Counted from the first letter of the stretch, positions 9,082 to 19,916 are shown. The stretch is DNA of 64,000 nt from Flavobacterium hiemivividum (GCF_004349145.1 NZ_SMFO01000004.1:62001-126000); one strand, 5' to 3'. The notes: generated by a model from the sequence alone, not told the origin. A program made the numbers and translations.

Positions 9082-11238
9082 ATGGCTAGAGATTTAAGAT
9101 ATACAAGAAATATAGGAATTGCTGCTCATATTGATGCTGGTAAAACAACAACAACTGAGCGTATCCTTTTTTACACGGGTAAAACACACAAAATTGGTGA
9201 GGTGCACAATGGTGCTTCAACAATGGACTGGATGGAACAAGAAGCGGAAAGAGGTATTACAATTACTTCTGCAGCTACTACTTGTGAGTGGAATTTTCCA
9301 ACGACACAAGGGAAGCTTTTGCCAGAAACATTACCGTACCACTTTAATATTATCGATACCCCAGGACACGTTGATTTTACTGTTGAAGTAAATCGTTCTT
9401 TGCGTGTACTTGATGGGTTGGTTTTCTTGTTTAGTGCTGTTGATGGTGTTGAGCCTCAATCAGAAACTAACTGGAGACTTGCTGATCAATATAGAGTACC
9501 GCGTATTGGGTTTGTTAATAAAATGGACAGACAAGGGGCTAACTTTTTGAACGTGTGTCAACAAGTTAGAGATATGCTAAAATCGAATGCTGTTGCGATC
9601 ACTTTGCCAATTGGTGAGGAAAATGATTTTAAAGGTGTTGTGGATTTAGTAAGAAACCAAGCTATCGTTTGGGATGACGCAGGTATGGGAGCAACTTACG
9701 AGATTGTGCCTATTCCTGAGGATATGATTGCTGATGTTAAAGAGTATAGATCTATTCTTATTGAAGCAGTTGCTGACTACGATGAGAATTTATTAGAGAA
9801 GTTTATGGAAGATGAAGACTCAATTACTGAGGAAGAAATCAACATAGCTTTAAGAGCTGCTACTATGGATATGGCTATCATTCCTATGGTTGCTGGTTCT
9901 TCTTTCAAAAACAAAGGAGTGCAATTCATGTTAGATGCAGTATGTAAGTACTTGCCATCTCCAATGGATAAAGAAGGTATCGAAGGAATTCATCCTGATG
10001 ATGTTGAATTGTTAGAAGAAGATCAAACTAAAATCTTGCGTAAGCCAGATGTTAAAGAGCCTTTTGCTGCTTTAGCGTTTAAGATTGCTACTGACCCATT
10101 CGTAGGTCGTTTGGCTTTCTTCCGTGCTTATTCAGGACGTCTAGATGCAGGTTCTTATGTTCTGAACACTCGTTCAGGAAACAAAGAAAGAATCTCTCGT
10201 ATATACCAAATGCATGCTAACAAGCAAAACCCAATCGATTTTATCGAAGCAGGTGATATTGGAGCTGCAGTAGGATTTAAGGATATCAAAACTGGAGATA
10301 CATTGTGTGATGAAAAACACCCAATTATTCTTGAGTCAATGAAATTTCCTGCACCAGTAATTGGTATTGCAATTGAGCCTAAAACTAAAGCTGACGTTGA
10401 TAAAATGGGTATGGCTTTGGCTAAATTAGCAGAAGAAGATCCAACATTTACTGTTAGAACTGATGAAGCTTCAGGGCAGACTATTATCTCAGGAATGGGT
10501 GAGCTTCACTTAGATATCTTAGTAGATCGTATGAAGCGTGAATTCAAAGTTGAAGTGAACCAAGGTGAGCCTCAAGTTGAGTACAAAGAAGCTTTTACTA
10601 AATCAGCAGTACATAGAGAGACATACAAAAAACAATCAGGTGGTCGTGGTAAATTCGGTGATATCGTATTTAAATTAGAGCCAGCGGATGAAGTTGATGG
10701 AAAAGTGCCTAATGGATTACAATTTGTTAACGCTGTTAAGGGTGGTAACGTTCCTAAAGAATATATTCCATCTGTAGAAAAAGGTTTCCGTGAAGCTATG
10801 AAAACTGGACCACTAGCTGGTTATCAGGTAGATAGTTTGAAAGTAACTTTAACTGACGGATCTTTTCACCCTGTCGATTCTGATGCTCTTTCTTTTGAAT
10901 TAGCTGCAAGAATGGGGTATAGAGAAGTTGCTAAAGCTGCGGGTGCTGTTATTCTTGAGCCGATCATGAAAATGGAAGTTATTACACCAGAAGAAAACAT
11001 GGGAGATATCGTAGGTGATATTAACCGTCGTAGAGGTCAGGTTAATGACATGGGAGATAGAAATGGCGCGAAGACTATTAAGGCAGATGTGCCATTATCA
11101 GAAATGTTTGGTTATGTGACAACATTAAGAACGTTATCATCTGGTAGAGCAACATCTACTATGGAATTTTCACATTACGCGGAAACTCCTTCTAATATTT
11201 CGGAAGCAGTAATCAAAAAAGCAAAAGGAAACGCTTAA
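9082..11238 (+). CDS. fusA: Elongation factor G
   Basis: A translational GTPase of 718 residues that drives tRNA-mRNA translocation and, with the recycling factor, splits ribosomes. The GTPase motifs are complete: [12 protein letters not shown] (G1), RGITITSA (G2), DTPGHVDF (G3) and NKMDRQGAN (G4). The later EF-G domains include [18 protein letters not shown] and the domain IV/V segment [16 protein letters not shown]. It is followed after 11 bases by rpsJ with no tuf gene between, the usual Bacteroidota order. A second EF-G paralogue elsewhere cannot be judged from here. Confidence 0.98.
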   Translation: MARDLRYTRNIGIAAHIDAGKTTTTERILFYTGKTHKIGEVHNGASTMDWMEQEAERGITITSAATTCEWNFPTTQGKLLPETLPYHFNIIDTPGHVDFTVEVNRSLRVLDGLVFLFSAVDGVEPQSETNWRLADQYRVPRIGFVNKMDRQGANFLNVCQQVRDMLKSNAVAITLPIGEENDFKGVVDLVRNQAIVWDDAGMGATYEIVPIPEDMIADVKEYRSILIEAVADYDENLLEKFMEDEDSITEEEINIALRAATMDMAIIPMVAGSSFKNKGVQFMLDAVCKYLPSPMDKEGIEGIHPDDVELLEEDQTKILRKPDVKEPFAALAFKIATDPFVGRLAFFRAYSGRLDAGSYVLNTRSGNKERISRIYQMHANKQNPIDFIEAGDIGAAVGFKDIKTGDTLCDEKHPIILESMKFPAPVIGIAIEPKTKADVDKMGMALAKLAEEDPTFTVRTDEASGQTIISGMGELHLDILVDRMKREFKVEVNQGEPQVEYKEAFTKSAVHRETYKKQSGGRGKFGDIVFKLEPADEVDGKVPNGLQFVNAVKGGNVPKEYIPSVEKGFREAMKTGPLAGYQVDSLKVTLTDGSFHPVDSDALSFELAARMGYREVAKAAGAVILEPIMKMEVITPEENMGDIVGDINRRRGQVNDMGDRNGAKTIKADVPLSEMFGYVTTLRTLSSGRATSTMEFSHYAETPSNISEAVIKKAKGNA

Positions 11239-11249
11239 TCTTAAAGAAA

Positions 11250-11555
11250 ATGAGTCAAAAAATCAGAATAAAACTAAAATCTTACGATCACATGCTAGTA
11301 GACAAGTCTGCTGAAAAGATTGTAAAAACGGTTAAGAGTACCGGTGCAGTAGTAACAGGACCAATTCCATTGCCTACTCACAAGAAACTTTTTACAGTAC
11401 TACGTTCTCCGCACGTTAACAAAAAAGCGAGAGAGCAATTTGAAGTAATGTCATACAAGAGATTGATTGATATTTATTCATCTTCATCTAAAACTATTGA
11501 TGCTTTAATGAAATTAGAATTGCCTAGTGGAGTTGAAGTAGAGATCAAAGTTTAA
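11250..11555 (+). CDS. rpsJ: 30S ribosomal protein S10 (NusE)
   Basis: S10 (101 residues) is part of the 30S head and, as NusE, couples to NusG/NusB in antitermination. It begins [18 protein letters not shown] and has the conserved [29 protein letters not shown] stretch. In this genome it ends the str group and is separated from rplC by 153 bases that hold a strong promoter, so the classical S10 operon is split after its first gene. Confidence 0.98.
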   Translation: MSQKIRIKLKSYDHMLVDKSAEKIVKTVKSTGAVVTGPIPLPTHKKLFTVLRSPHVNKKAREQFEVMSYKRLIDIYSSSSKTIDALMKLELPSGVEVEIKV

Positions 11556-11587
11556 GGATTTACTTAAGAGTAAAAAGGGCACTTTGT

Positions 11588-11663
11588 TTAAGTGGAAGTT
11601 TTTTTTGGATTGTGTGTAAATAAGTTATACTTTTGCACCACTTTAAAAATAAGCTCCACTTAA
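11588..11663. promoter_or_regulatory. Promoter of the rplC-led operon, framed by a 9-bp inverted repeat
   Basis: TTTG at 11604-11607 and TACTTTTG at 11628-11635 (spacer 20) form a Bacteroidota-type + strand promoter. The 9-mer TTAAGTGGA (11588-11596) before it is repeated in inverse as TCCACTTAA (11655-11663) after the expected start (about 11642). The second arm would lie in the leader of about 65 bases. The repeat could be a regulator-binding site or chance; the promoter itself is well supported. Confidence 0.72.
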
Positions 11664-11708
11664 ATGATGTGTTCTATTTTTATATTTAATAATTAATAAT
11701 TAATATTT

Positions 11709-12326
11709 ATGTCTGGGTTAATTGGTAGAAAAATCGGCATGACTAGTATTTTCGATGAAAACGGGAAGAACATTCCTTGTACAGTAATTGAAGCTGGTCC
11801 ATGTGTTGTTACCCAAGTCAGAACCATTGGTGTTGACGGGTACGAAGCGTTGCAACTGGGTTTCGATGACAAAAACGAGAAACATTCCACAAAAGCGGCT
11901 TTAGGTCACTTTAAGAAAGCGGGAACTGTAGCTAAGAAAAAAGTCGTTGAATTTCAGAATTTTGCAACAGAACAAAAACTAGGAGATCTTATCGATGTTT
12001 CTATGTTTGTAGAAGGAGAATTTGTAGATGTACAAGGTGTATCTAAAGGTAAAGGTTTTCAAGGGGTTGTAAAACGTCACGGTTTTGGTGGTGTTGGTCA
12101 AGCAACTCATGGTCAACATAACCGTTTAAGAGCGCCAGGTTCTGTAGGAGCTTCTTCTTATCCATCTAGAGTATTCAAAGGAATGCGTATGGCTGGAAGA
12201 ATGGGAGGAGAAAATGTAAACGTTCAAAACCTTAGAGTATTAAAAGTAGTTACTGAAAAGAACCTACTTGTTATAAAAGGATGTGTTCCTGGTCATAACA
12301 ACTCTTATGTAATCATTCACAAGTAA
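11709..12326 (+). CDS. rplC: 50S ribosomal protein L3
   Basis: L3 (205 residues) is an early assembly protein that reaches into the peptidyl-transferase centre. It begins [19 protein letters not shown] and has the conserved loop [22 protein letters not shown] followed by [18 protein letters not shown]. Its stop codon shares one base with the rplD start, so the two are translationally coupled. It is the first gene after the internal promoter. Confidence 0.98.
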   Translation: MSGLIGRKIGMTSIFDENGKNIPCTVIEAGPCVVTQVRTIGVDGYEALQLGFDDKNEKHSTKAALGHFKKAGTVAKKKVVEFQNFATEQKLGDLIDVSMFVEGEFVDVQGVSKGKGFQGVVKRHGFGGVGQATHGQHNRLRAPGSVGASSYPSRVFKGMRMAGRMGGENVNVQNLRVLKVVTEKNLLVIKGCVPGHNNSYVIIHK

Positions 12327-12955
12327 TGGAAGTAAAAGTATTAGATTTCAACGGAAAAGATACTGGAAGAAAGGTTGAACTTTCTGATTCAGTATTCGCA
12401 ATTGAACCAAATAATCACGCAGTATATCTTGATGTTAAGCAGTATTTAGCTAATCAAAGACAAGGAACGCACAAAGCAAAAGAAAGAGCTGAAGTAGCGG
12501 GAAGTACACGTAAGATTAAAAAACAAAAAGGAACTGGTACTGCTCGTGCGGGTAGTGCAAAAAATCCATTGTTTAAAGGTGGGGGAACAGTTTTTGGACC
12601 TAGACCAAGAAGTTATTCATTTAAACTGAATAAAAGCTTGAAACGTTTGGCAAGAAAATCTGCATTCTCAATGAAAGCAAAAGAGTCAAACATTATCGTT
12701 CTTGAAGACTTTAATTTTGAAACTCCAAACACTAAAAATTTCATTAATGTTTTGAAGGCTTTAGAGTTAGAAAATAAAAAATCTCTATTTGTGTTGGGCG
12801 ATACGAATAAAAATGTATATTTGTCGTCACGCAATTTAAAGGCATCTAGCGTTGTAAGTAGCTTAGAATTAAGCACTTATGCTATACTAAATGCTAATAA
12901 CCTAGTTCTTTTAGAAAGCTCTTTGGAGATAATTGAAGAAAACTTAAGTAAATAA
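12326..12955 (+). CDS. rplD: 50S ribosomal protein L4
   Basis: L4 (209 residues) lines the nascent-peptide exit tunnel; its extended loop KKQKGTGTARAGSAKNPLFKGGG is visible. In gamma-proteobacteria L4 represses the S10 operon. Here that would need a target in the rplC leader, where only an inverted repeat was seen. The start overlaps the rplC stop by one base, and rplW follows after 6 bases. Confidence 0.97.
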   Translation: MEVKVLDFNGKDTGRKVELSDSVFAIEPNNHAVYLDVKQYLANQRQGTHKAKERAEVAGSTRKIKKQKGTGTARAGSAKNPLFKGGGTVFGPRPRSYSFKLNKSLKRLARKSAFSMKAKESNIIVLEDFNFETPNTKNFINVLKALELENKKSLFVLGDTNKNVYLSSRNLKASSVVSSLELSTYAILNANNLVLLESSLEIIEENLSK

Positions 12956-12961
12956 TAGGAT

Positions 12962-13252
12962 ATGAGCATCATAATTAAACCTATAGTAACGGAAAAAGTA
13001 ACCAAAGAAAGTGAAGTTTTAAACCGCTTCGGATTCGTTGTTAACAAAAAAGCAAATAAAGTTGAGATTAAGAAAGCTATTGAAGCTGCTTATGGTGTGA
13101 CTATTTTGAGTGTTAACACGATGAACGTAAGACCGGATAGAACTACAAAATACACTAAAAGTGGTTTGATCAGTGGAAAGACTAATGCAATTAAAAAAGC
13201 AATTGTTCAAGTACAAGAAGGAGAAACAATTGATTTTTACAACAATATCTAA
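12962..13252 (+). CDS. rplW: 50S ribosomal protein L23
   Basis: L23 (96 residues) sits at the exit of the peptide tunnel and is the docking point for trigger factor and the signal recognition particle. It starts MSIIIKPIVTEKVTKESE and has the conserved YGVTILSVNTMNVRPDRTTKY region. It is tightly packed in the operon between rplD (6 bases) and rplB (9 bases). Confidence 0.97.
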   Translation: MSIIIKPIVTEKVTKESEVLNRFGFVVNKKANKVEIKKAIEAAYGVTILSVNTMNVRPDRTTKYTKSGLISGKTNAIKKAIVQVQEGETIDFYNNI

Positions 13253-13261
13253 GATAGAAAA

Positions 13262-14086
13262 ATGTCAGTAAGAAAATTAAAACCTATTACCCCAGGTCAG
13301 CGATTTAGAGTTGTGAATGGTTATGACGCCATTACAACTGATAAGCCGGAACGCTCTTTGATAGCGCCGATAAAAAACTCTGGAGGTAGAAATAGTCAAG
13401 GAAAGATGACCATGCGTTATACGGGTGGTGGTCACAAGCAGAGATATCGTATTATTGATTTCAAAAGAAGTAAGGAAGGAATTCCTGCGACAGTGAAATC
13501 AATTGAATATGATCCAAATCGTACTGCATTTATAGCATTGTTAGCTTATGCTGATGGTGAGAAAACATATGTTATTGCTCAAAACGGATTGAAAGTAGGT
13601 CAGAAATTAGTTTCTGGTCCAGAATCTCAACCGGAAATAGGTAATGCAATGCCGTTAAGCAGAATTCCATTAGGAACTGTTATTTCTTGTATTGAGTTAA
13701 GACCAGGTCAAGGAGCAGTAATTGCTCGTTCAGCTGGAACATTTGCTCAATTAATGGCAAGAGACGGGAAATACGCAACAATCAAAATGCCTTCAGGTGA
13801 AACAAGATTAATCTTGTTAACTTGTGCTGCTACTATTGGAGCTGTTTCTAATTCAGACCACCAATTAGTTGTATCTGGTAAAGCAGGTAGAACAAGATGG
13901 TTAGGTAGAAGACCTAGAACAAGACCTGTTGCAATGAACCCTGTCGATCACCCAATGGGTGGTGGTGAAGGACGTTCTTCTGGTGGACATCCACGTTCAA
14001 GAAATGGAATACCAGCAAAAGGTTATAGAACTCGTTCTAAGAAAAACCCGAGTAACAAGTATATCGTAGAACGTAGAAAGAAATAA
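13262..14086 (+). CDS. rplB: 50S ribosomal protein L2
   Basis: L2 (274 residues) binds the peptidyl-transferase region and the subunit interface. The SH3-like and OB-like parts are both present, with [21 protein letters not shown] in the N-terminal part and the C-terminal [15 protein letters not shown] signature, which contains the conserved histidine near the catalytic centre. Length is normal. Next gene rpsS starts 7 bases on. Confidence 0.98.
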   Translation: MSVRKLKPITPGQRFRVVNGYDAITTDKPERSLIAPIKNSGGRNSQGKMTMRYTGGGHKQRYRIIDFKRSKEGIPATVKSIEYDPNRTAFIALLAYADGEKTYVIAQNGLKVGQKLVSGPESQPEIGNAMPLSRIPLGTVISCIELRPGQGAVIARSAGTFAQLMARDGKYATIKMPSGETRLILLTCAATIGAVSNSDHQLVVSGKAGRTRWLGRRPRTRPVAMNPVDHPMGGGEGRSSGGHPRSRNGIPAKGYRTRSKKNPSNKYIVERRKK

Positions 14087-14093
14087 TTAAGAT

Positions 14094-14372
14094 ATGGCAC
14101 GTTCATTAAAAAAAGGACCTTTCGTTCATTATAAGTTAGACAAGAAAGTTCAAGAAAACATAGCAGGTGGAAACAAAGGAGTTGTAAAGACATGGTCTAG
14201 AGCTTCTATGATTACTCCAGACTTTGTTGGGCAAACTATCGCAGTTCATAACGGTCGTCAATTTGTACCAGTTTACGTAACTGAAAACATGGTAGGTCAC
14301 AAATTAGGAGAATTTTCACCAACTAGATCTTTTAGAGGTCATGCTGGAGCAAAAAATAAAGGTAAAAAATAA
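14094..14372 (+). CDS. rpsS: 30S ribosomal protein S19
   Basis: S19 (92 residues) lies in the 30S head near the A-site finger. It begins [19 protein letters not shown] and ends with the [21 protein letters not shown] tail typical of the family. Operon spacing is 7 bases from rplB and 6 from rplV. Confidence 0.98.
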   Translation: MARSLKKGPFVHYKLDKKVQENIAGGNKGVVKTWSRASMITPDFVGQTIAVHNGRQFVPVYVTENMVGHKLGEFSPTRSFRGHAGAKNKGKK

Positions 14373-14378
14373 GAAGCA

Positions 14379-14789
14379 ATGGGAGTTCGTAAAAGAGAAA
14401 CAGCAGATGCGAGAAAAGAGGCTAATAAGTCTATTGCTTTCGCGAAATTGAATAACTGCCCTACTTCACCTAGAAAAATGCGCTTAGTAGCGGACTTGGT
14501 AAGAGGTCAGAAGGTAGAGAGAGCATTAAACATCTTAAGATTTAGTTCTAAAGAAGCTTCAAGAAAATTAGAAAAATTGGTTTTATCTGTTATTGCTAAC
14601 TGGCAAGCAAAAAACCCTGACGCTAATATGGAAGAAGCAGGTTTATTTGTTAAAACGATTACAGTTGATGGTGGAATGATGTTGAAAAGACTTCGTCCAG
14701 CACCACAAGGTCGTGCACACAGAATAAGAAAACGTTCTAATCACGTTACAATCGTATTAGGATCTATTAATAACACACAAGCAATTTAA
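14379..14789 (+). CDS. rplV: 50S ribosomal protein L22
   Basis: L22 (136 residues) has a long hairpin that reaches into the exit tunnel next to L4. The conserved [19 protein letters not shown] and [22 protein letters not shown] motifs are visible, the latter being the tunnel hairpin where macrolide-resistance changes occur. The protein has a slightly longer N-terminus ([17 protein letters not shown]) than enterobacterial L22, usual in this phylum. Confidence 0.97.
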   Translation: MGVRKRETADARKEANKSIAFAKLNNCPTSPRKMRLVADLVRGQKVERALNILRFSSKEASRKLEKLVLSVIANWQAKNPDANMEEAGLFVKTITVDGGMMLKRLRPAPQGRAHRIRKRSNHVTIVLGSINNTQAI

Positions 14790-14795
14790 TACAAG

Positions 14796-15545
14796 ATGGG
14801 ACAAAAGACAAATCCAATTGGAAATAGACTTGGTATCATCAGAGGATGGGACTCAAACTGGTATGGTGGAAATGATTATGGTGATAAACTTGCCGAAGAT
14901 CACAAAATCAGAAAGTATATCCATGCTCGTTTATCAAAAGCTAGTGTATCAAAAGTAATCATCGAGAGAACTTTGAAGCTTGTAACCGTTACTATCACTA
15001 CAGCTAGACCTGGTATCATTATCGGAAAAGGTGGGCAAGAGGTAGACAAGCTGAAAGAAGAACTTAAGAAAATTACTGACAAAGAGGTTCAAATCAACAT
15101 CTTTGAAATCAAAAGACCGGAGCTTGACGCGTATCTAGTTGCTACAAGCATCTGTCGTCAAATCGAAAGCCGTATTTCTTACAGACGTGCAATCAAAATG
15201 GCTATTGCTGCTTCTATGCGTATGAACGCTGAAGGTATCAAAGTTTTGATTTCTGGTCGTTTGAATGGTGCTGAGATGGCACGTTCAGAAGGTTTCAAAG
15301 AAGGAAGAGTTCCTTTATCAACTTTCAGAGCCGATATTGATTATGCATTAGCTGAAGCGCATACTACTTATGGTAGAATGGGTATCAAAGTGTGGATCAT
15401 GAAAGGTGAAGTTTACGGAAAGAGAGATCTTTCTCCGCTTGCTGGAATGGACAAAAAACAATCTGGCGGAAAAGGTGGAGATGCTCCTCGTGGTAAATCT
15501 AACTTTAATAAAGGTGGAAAACCAGACGCTCGTAAAAGAAAGTAA
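14796..15545 (+). CDS. rpsC: 30S ribosomal protein S3
   Basis: S3 (249 residues) guards the mRNA entry channel. An N-terminal KH-type RNA-binding domain with the GxxG loop ([15 protein letters not shown]) is followed by the S3 C-terminal domain ([22 protein letters not shown]). The C-terminus carries a Gly/Lys-rich tail ([15 protein letters not shown]) beyond the core, common in Bacteroidota. rplP follows after 18 bases. Confidence 0.98.
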   Translation: MGQKTNPIGNRLGIIRGWDSNWYGGNDYGDKLAEDHKIRKYIHARLSKASVSKVIIERTLKLVTVTITTARPGIIIGKGGQEVDKLKEELKKITDKEVQINIFEIKRPELDAYLVATSICRQIESRISYRRAIKMAIAASMRMNAEGIKVLISGRLNGAEMARSEGFKEGRVPLSTFRADIDYALAEAHTTYGRMGIKVWIMKGEVYGKRDLSPLAGMDKKQSGGKGGDAPRGKSNFNKGGKPDARKRK

Positions 15546-15563
15546 TTTTTAAATTAAAGAAAA

Positions 15564-15989
15564 ATGTTACAGCCTAAAAGAACAAAATACCGTAAGGTAC
15601 AAAAAGGTAAAATGAAAGGGAACTCTGGAAGAGGACATGAACTTTCTAATGGGATGTTTGGTATTAAATCTGTACATGAAGATGGAATGTTTCTAACTTC
15701 TCGTCAAATTGAAGCTGCGCGTATCGCTGCAACTCGTTTCATGAAAAGAGAGGGACAATTATGGATCAAAATATTTCCAGACAAACCAATTACTAAGAAG
15801 CCTCTTGAGGTACGTATGGGTAAAGGTAAAGGTGCAGTTGAGTATTGGGCTGCCGTTGTTAAACCCGGAAGAATTATGTTTGAAGTTGGAGGAGTTCCTT
15901 TGTCAGTTGCAAAAGAGGCGTTACGTCTTGCGGCTCAAAAGCTTCCAGTAAAAACTAAATTCGTTGTTGCTAGAGATTTCGAAGCATAA
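15564..15989 (+). CDS. rplP: 50S ribosomal protein L16
   Basis: L16 (141 residues) helps position the A-site tRNA and is needed late in 50S assembly. It starts [19 protein letters not shown] and has the central [22 protein letters not shown] and [17 protein letters not shown] segments. The latter contains the arginine-bearing loop region near the peptidyl-transferase centre. Confidence 0.98.
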   Translation: MLQPKRTKYRKVQKGKMKGNSGRGHELSNGMFGIKSVHEDGMFLTSRQIEAARIAATRFMKREGQLWIKIFPDKPITKKPLEVRMGKGKGAVEYWAAVVKPGRIMFEVGGVPLSVAKEALRLAAQKLPVKTKFVVARDFEA

Positions 15990-16002
15990 TCTATATTATA
16001 TT

Positions 16003-16200
16003 ATGAAACAATCAGAAATAAAAGATCTTTCTGCAGCGGAGTTGCAAGAGAAGCTTAGTTTGACTAAGAAAACATATGCTGACCTAAAAATGGCTCATGC
16101 TATATCACCAATTGAGAACCCACTTCAAATTAGAAGTGTAAGAAGAGTAATTGCGAGAATAGCTACAGAGCTTACAAAAAGAGAGTTGCAATCATTGTAA
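16003..16200 (+). CDS. rpmC: 50S ribosomal protein L29
   Basis: L29 (65 residues) is a small helical-hairpin protein next to L23 at the tunnel exit. The ATG at 16003 ([18 protein letters not shown]) fits the family. A frame opening at 15964 would overlap rplP and add 13 unrelated residues, so it was not used. The family ending [12 protein letters not shown] is present. Confidence 0.96.
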   Translation: MKQSEIKDLSAAELQEKLSLTKKTYADLKMAHAISPIENPLQIRSVRRVIARIATELTKRELQSL

Positions 16201-16211
16201 TCTGCCGAAAG

Positions 16212-16472
16212 ATGGAAGAAAAAAGAAATTTAAGAAAAGAGAGAGTTGGTGTTGTAACTTCGGACAAAATGGACAAGTCTATTGTTGTTGCCGAAGTGCG
16301 TAAAGTAAAACACCCATTATACGGTAAGTTCGTGTTGAAAACTAAAAAGTATCATGCACACGACGAAATGAACGACTGTAACATTGGAGATACGGTAAGG
16401 ATTAGCGAAACGCGTCCTTTAAGTAAGACAAAATGTTGGAGGTTAGTTGAAATCTTAGAAAGAGCTAAATAA
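16212..16472 (+). CDS. rpsQ: 30S ribosomal protein S17
   Basis: S17 (86 residues) is an OB-fold primary binder of 16S rRNA. It has the conserved [27 protein letters not shown] core and the [19 protein letters not shown]-terminal signature. It lies 11 bases after rpmC and 2 bases before rplN. Confidence 0.97.
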   Translation: MEEKRNLRKERVGVVTSDKMDKSIVVAEVRKVKHPLYGKFVLKTKKYHAHDEMNDCNIGDTVRISETRPLSKTKCWRLVEILERAK

Positions 16473-16474
16473 TT

Positions 16475-16843
16475 ATGGTACAACAAGAATCAAGATTAAA
16501 AGTAGCAGATAACACTGGAGCTAAAGAAGTTTTAACTATCCGTGTTTTAGGAGGTACCAAAAGAAGGTATGCTTCAGTTGGTGACAAGATTGTAGTTTCT
16601 ATCAAAGATACAACTCCTAACGGAAGCGTTAAAAAGGGAGCTGTTTCAACTGCAGTTGTTATACGTACCAGAAAAGAAGTGAGAAGAGCTGATGGTTCTT
16701 ATATCCGTTTCGATGACAATGCATGTGTTCTTTTGAACGCTGCAGGGGAAATGAGAGGAACTCGTGTTTTTGGACCGGTAGCAAGAGAACTTCGTGAAAA
16801 ACAATTCATGAAAATTGTATCATTAGCACCAGAAGTGCTTTAA
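16475..16843 (+). CDS. rplN: 50S ribosomal protein L14
   Basis: L14 (122 residues) forms part of the subunit interface and is the docking site of the silencing factor RsfS. Motifs: [20 protein letters not shown] at the start and the L14 signature region ([28 protein letters not shown]). Normal length and typical spc-operon position. Confidence 0.98.
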   Translation: MVQQESRLKVADNTGAKEVLTIRVLGGTKRRYASVGDKIVVSIKDTTPNGSVKKGAVSTAVVIRTRKEVRRADGSYIRFDDNACVLLNAAGEMRGTRVFGPVARELREKQFMKIVSLAPEVL

Positions 16844-16854
16844 TTCGTTATAAG

Positions 16855-17169
16855 ATGATAAAGCTAAAAATAAAAACAGGCGACATTGTAAGAGTAATTA
16901 CTGGAGACCATAAAGGTGCTGAAGGTAAAGTATTGCGAGTTGACCGTGAGAAAAACAAAGCGATCGTTGAAGGTGTAAACATGGTTTCAAAACACACGAA
17001 ACCAAGTGCAAAAAGCCCTCAAGGTGGTATTGTAAAAAAAGAAGCTTCTATTCAAATTTCTAACATCTCTCTAATTGATCCTAAAACAAAGGAAGCAACT
17101 AGAACTGGAGTTAGAGTTGAAGGAGATAAGAAAGTAAGATTTTCAAAAAAATCTAATCAAGTACTATAG
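16855..17169 (+). CDS. rplX: 50S ribosomal protein L24
   Basis: L24 (104 residues) is one of two assembly initiators of the 50S subunit. The KOW motif ([22 protein letters not shown]) starts near residue 8, followed by the [13 protein letters not shown] strand. Two bases separate it from rplE, implying coupled translation. Confidence 0.97.
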   Translation: MIKLKIKTGDIVRVITGDHKGAEGKVLRVDREKNKAIVEGVNMVSKHTKPSAKSPQGGIVKKEASIQISNISLIDPKTKEATRTGVRVEGDKKVRFSKKSNQVL

Positions 17170-17171
17170 TA

Positions 17172-17723
17172 ATGGCGTATATACCTAGACTAAAAGAGGA
17201 ATACAAGAACAGAGTAATATCTGCTCTTAAAGAGGAGTACGGATACACAAACGTAATGCAAGTTCCAAAATTGGAAAAAATCGTTTTGAGCCGTGGAGTT
17301 GGAGCAGCAGTATCTGATAAAAAATTAATTGACTATGCGGTTGATGAATTGACAAAGATAACTGGACAAAAAGCAATATCTACAATTTCAAAGAAAGATG
17401 TTGCATCTTTCAAATTGAGAAAAGGAATGCCGATTGGTGCTAAAGTTACTTTACGTGGAGAAAGAATGTATGAGTTTTTAGATAGACTTATCACATCTTC
17501 TTTACCACGTGTTAGAGATTTCAGTGGTATTAAAGCTACAGGTTTTGACGGAAGAGGAAACTATAACCTTGGGGTTTTAGAGCAAATCATTTTCCCAGAA
17601 ATTGACATTGATAAAGTAAACAAAATATCAGGTATGGATATCTCTTTTGTAACTACTGCAAAAACAGATAAGGAAGCAAAGTCATTATTGACTGAATTAG
17701 GATTACCTTTTAAAAAGAATTAA
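17172..17723 (+). CDS. rplE: 50S ribosomal protein L5
   Basis: L5 (183 residues) binds 5S rRNA and touches the P-site tRNA. It has [21 protein letters not shown] at the start, the [16 protein letters not shown] loop and the C-terminal [18 protein letters not shown] motif. It is only 3 bases ahead of rpsN. Confidence 0.98.
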   Translation: MAYIPRLKEEYKNRVISALKEEYGYTNVMQVPKLEKIVLSRGVGAAVSDKKLIDYAVDELTKITGQKAISTISKKDVASFKLRKGMPIGAKVTLRGERMYEFLDRLITSSLPRVRDFSGIKATGFDGRGNYNLGVLEQIIFPEIDIDKVNKISGMDISFVTTAKTDKEAKSLLTELGLPFKKN

Positions 17724-17726
17724 GAT

Positions 17727-17996
17727 ATGGCTAAAGAATCAATGAAAGCCCGTGAGGTGAAGAGAGAAAAAACGGTAGCTAAGTATGCTGAGAAAAGAAA
17801 AGCTTTGTTAGAAGCTGGAGATTTCGTAGGTTTGCAAAAATTACCTAAAAACGCTTCACCTGTTCGTTTGCACAATAGATGTAAAATAACAGGTAGACCT
17901 AGAGGTTACATGCGTCAATTTGGTGTTTCACGTGTTACTTTTCGTGAAATGGCAAATAACGGATTGATACCAGGGGTTAAAAAAGCCAGTTGGTAA
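17727..17996 (+). CDS. rpsN: 30S ribosomal protein S14, zinc-free type
   Basis: S14 (89 residues) is in the 30S head. It belongs to the long zinc-free class: it has 89 residues rather than 61 and only a single cysteine (in [15 protein letters not shown]), so it cannot form the four-cysteine zinc site. The C-terminal [18 protein letters not shown] ending is canonical. A 70-base spacer, unusually long for this operon, separates it from rpsH. Confidence 0.97.
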   Translation: MAKESMKAREVKREKTVAKYAEKRKALLEAGDFVGLQKLPKNASPVRLHNRCKITGRPRGYMRQFGVSRVTFREMANNGLIPGVKKASW

Positions 17997-18017
17997 AATA
18001 ATAATTTTAATTGGTTA

Positions 18018-18046
18018 AAGGTTCTTCAGATGGTCTGACGAAAACC
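18018..18046 (+). ncRNA. Possible structured leader before rpsH
   Basis: In the 70-base rpsN-rpsH spacer, TCAGA (18026-18030) and TCTGA (18034-18038) form a perfect short hairpin with loop TGG. GGTT (18020-18023) and AACC (18043-18046) enclose it around an asymmetric internal loop. S8 binds such helices and regulates the spc genes in some bacteria, so a regulatory role is conceivable. Evidence is structural only. Confidence 0.25.
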
Positions 18047-18066
18047 ATAACCGCAAATTTATACAT

Positions 18067-18465
18067 ATGTATACAGATCCTATTGCAGATTATTTAACAA
18101 GGGTTAGAAACGCTGTGGCTGCAAACCACAAAGTTGTCGAAATTCCTGCATCTAATCTAAAAAAAGAAATAACTAAGATCTTATTTGATCAAGGTTATAT
18201 CTTAAGTTACAAATTTGAAGACAACGCTGTTCAGGGTTCAATCAAAATTGCTTTGAAGTATGATAAAGATACTAAAGAGTCAGTAATTAAAGATATCCAA
18301 AGAATTAGTAAACCAGGTTTACGTAAATATTCAAGTTCTTCTACTATACCAAGAATCCTTAACGGATTAGGTATTGCGATTGTTTCTACATCTAAAGGTC
18401 TTATGACTGGAAAGAAAGCGAAACAATTAAATGTTGGTGGTGAAGTAATTTGTTACGTATACTAA
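18067..18465 (+). CDS. rpsH: 30S ribosomal protein S8
   Basis: S8 (132 residues) is a central-domain assembly protein and a known translational repressor of spc genes in other phyla. It starts [21 protein letters not shown] and ends with the conserved [33 protein letters not shown] block. Start choice is clear, preceded by an A/T-rich stretch and no Shine-Dalgarno sequence. Confidence 0.98.
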   Translation: MYTDPIADYLTRVRNAVAANHKVVEIPASNLKKEITKILFDQGYILSYKFEDNAVQGSIKIALKYDKDTKESVIKDIQRISKPGLRKYSSSSTIPRILNGLGIAIVSTSKGLMTGKKAKQLNVGGEVICYVY

Positions 18466-18480
18466 TAAATAGACTATAAG

Positions 18481-19023
18481 ATGTCAAGAATAGGTAAAAG
18501 TCCAATTGTAATCCCTGCTGGTGTAACTGTAGAAGTTAAAGACGGTATTATTACAGTAAAGGGAAAAAATGGTCAACTTACACAGGAGTTTTCGGACGTA
18601 ACTGTAACAGTTGAAGACGGTCAAGTTCAAGTGGACAGATTGTCTGATCACAAAGACGAAAGAGCAAAACACGGTTTGTACAGATCTTTAATCAATAACA
18701 TGATTATCGGTGTGACTGAAGGTTTTACAAAATCATTAGAATTGGTAGGAGTAGGTTACAGAGCTTCTAATCAAGGACAAAAATTAGATTTAGCTCTTGG
18801 ATACTCTCACAATATCGTTTTGCAAGTTGCTCCTGAAGTAACTTTAGAGACTATATCTGAAAAAGGTAAAAACCCAATTGTTAAACTTACATCGTTTGAC
18901 AAACAACTTTTAGGTCAAGTTGCGGCAAAAATTAGAGCTTTCCGTAAGCCTGAGCCGTACAAAGGAAAAGGTGTTAAATTTGTGGGTGAAGTATTAAGAA
19001 GAAAAGCAGGTAAATCAGCTTAA
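18481..19023 (+). CDS. rplF: 50S ribosomal protein L6
   Basis: L6 (180 residues) lies near the factor-binding site. Two repeated alpha/beta domains are present: [21 protein letters not shown] opens the first, and the C-terminal signature [22 protein letters not shown] closes the second. Length is normal; it follows rpsH by 15 bases and precedes rplR by 11. Confidence 0.98.
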   Translation: MSRIGKSPIVIPAGVTVEVKDGIITVKGKNGQLTQEFSDVTVTVEDGQVQVDRLSDHKDERAKHGLYRSLINNMIIGVTEGFTKSLELVGVGYRASNQGQKLDLALGYSHNIVLQVAPEVTLETISEKGKNPIVKLTSFDKQLLGQVAAKIRAFRKPEPYKGKGVKFVGEVLRRKAGKSA

Positions 19024-19034
19024 AAAATAAGATT

Positions 19035-19385
19035 ATGTCATTATCAAAACCTGAAAGAAGACAGAGAATTAGATTCAGAATTAGAAAGACGATTAGTGGT
19101 ACTGCTACAAATCCAAGACTATCTGTATTTAGAAGTAACAAAGAAATTTATGCTCAACTTATTGATGACGTAAACGGAGTTACTATTTTGGCTGCTTCTT
19201 CAAGAGAAAAAGAAATAGAAAAAGGTACTAATGTAGATGTTGCTATTGCAGTTGGAAAACTTGTAGCAGAGAAAGCGTTAAAAGCTGGGATAGAAGTAGT
19301 AACATTCGATAGAGGAGGTTACTTGTATCACGGTCGTATTAAATCATTAGCAGAAGGCGCGAGAGCTGCTGGACTTAAATTCTAA
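19035..19385 (+). CDS. rplR: 50S ribosomal protein L18
   Basis: L18 (116 residues) binds 5S rRNA with L5. It has the [22 protein letters not shown] basic N-terminus and the C-terminal [26 protein letters not shown] signature. It has the usual bacterial length and sits in the normal spc position, with rpsE starting 6 bases after it. Confidence 0.98.
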   Translation: MSLSKPERRQRIRFRIRKTISGTATNPRLSVFRSNKEIYAQLIDDVNGVTILAASSREKEIEKGTNVDVAIAVGKLVAEKALKAGIEVVTFDRGGYLYHGRIKSLAEGARAAGLKF

Positions 19386-19391
19386 TATATT

Positions 19392-19916
19392 ATGTCTAAT
19401 AAATACAAGAATGTAGAGTTGGTAAAACCAAGTGGTCTTGAATTAAAAGATCGTTTGGTTAGTGTTAATCGTGTTACTAAAGTTACAAAGGGTGGTAGAG
19501 CTTTCGGTTTTTCTGCTATTGTAGTTGTAGGTGATGAGAATGGTGTTGTAGGTCATGGATTAGGGAAATCTAAAGATGTTTCTGAAGCAATTGCGAAAGC
19601 AGTAGAAGATGCTAAGAAAAATTTAGTAAAGATTCCTTTGAATGGAAAATCAGTGCCACACGAACAAAAAGGAAAATTTGGTGGAGCACGTGTATTCTTG
19701 ATTCCTGCCTCTCATGGTACAGGAGTTATTGCAGGAGGAGCTGTTCGTTCAGTTCTTGAGTCTGTTGGGATTCACGATGTATTATCGAAATCTCAAGGAT
19801 CATCAAATCCTCACAACGTTGTTAAAGCAACTTTTGACGCGTTGTTACAAATGAGAAGCGCCTATAGTGTTGCAAAACAAAGAGGAGTTTCTTTAGAAAA
19901 AGTTTTTAAAGGTTAA
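19392..19916 (+). CDS. rpsE: 30S ribosomal protein S5
   Basis: S5 (174 residues) works at the mRNA entry site and affects decoding accuracy. The N-terminal double-stranded-RNA-binding-like domain contains [22 protein letters not shown], where spectinomycin-resistance changes map in other species. The C-terminal domain has GVRS-type residues ([24 protein letters not shown]). Gaps to neighbours are 6 and 12 bases. Confidence 0.98.
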   Translation: MSNKYKNVELVKPSGLELKDRLVSVNRVTKVTKGGRAFGFSAIVVVGDENGVVGHGLGKSKDVSEAIAKAVEDAKKNLVKIPLNGKSVPHEQKGKFGGARVFLIPASHGTGVIAGGAVRSVLESVGIHDVLSKSQGSSNPHNVVKATFDALLQMRSAYSVAKQRGVSLEKVFKG

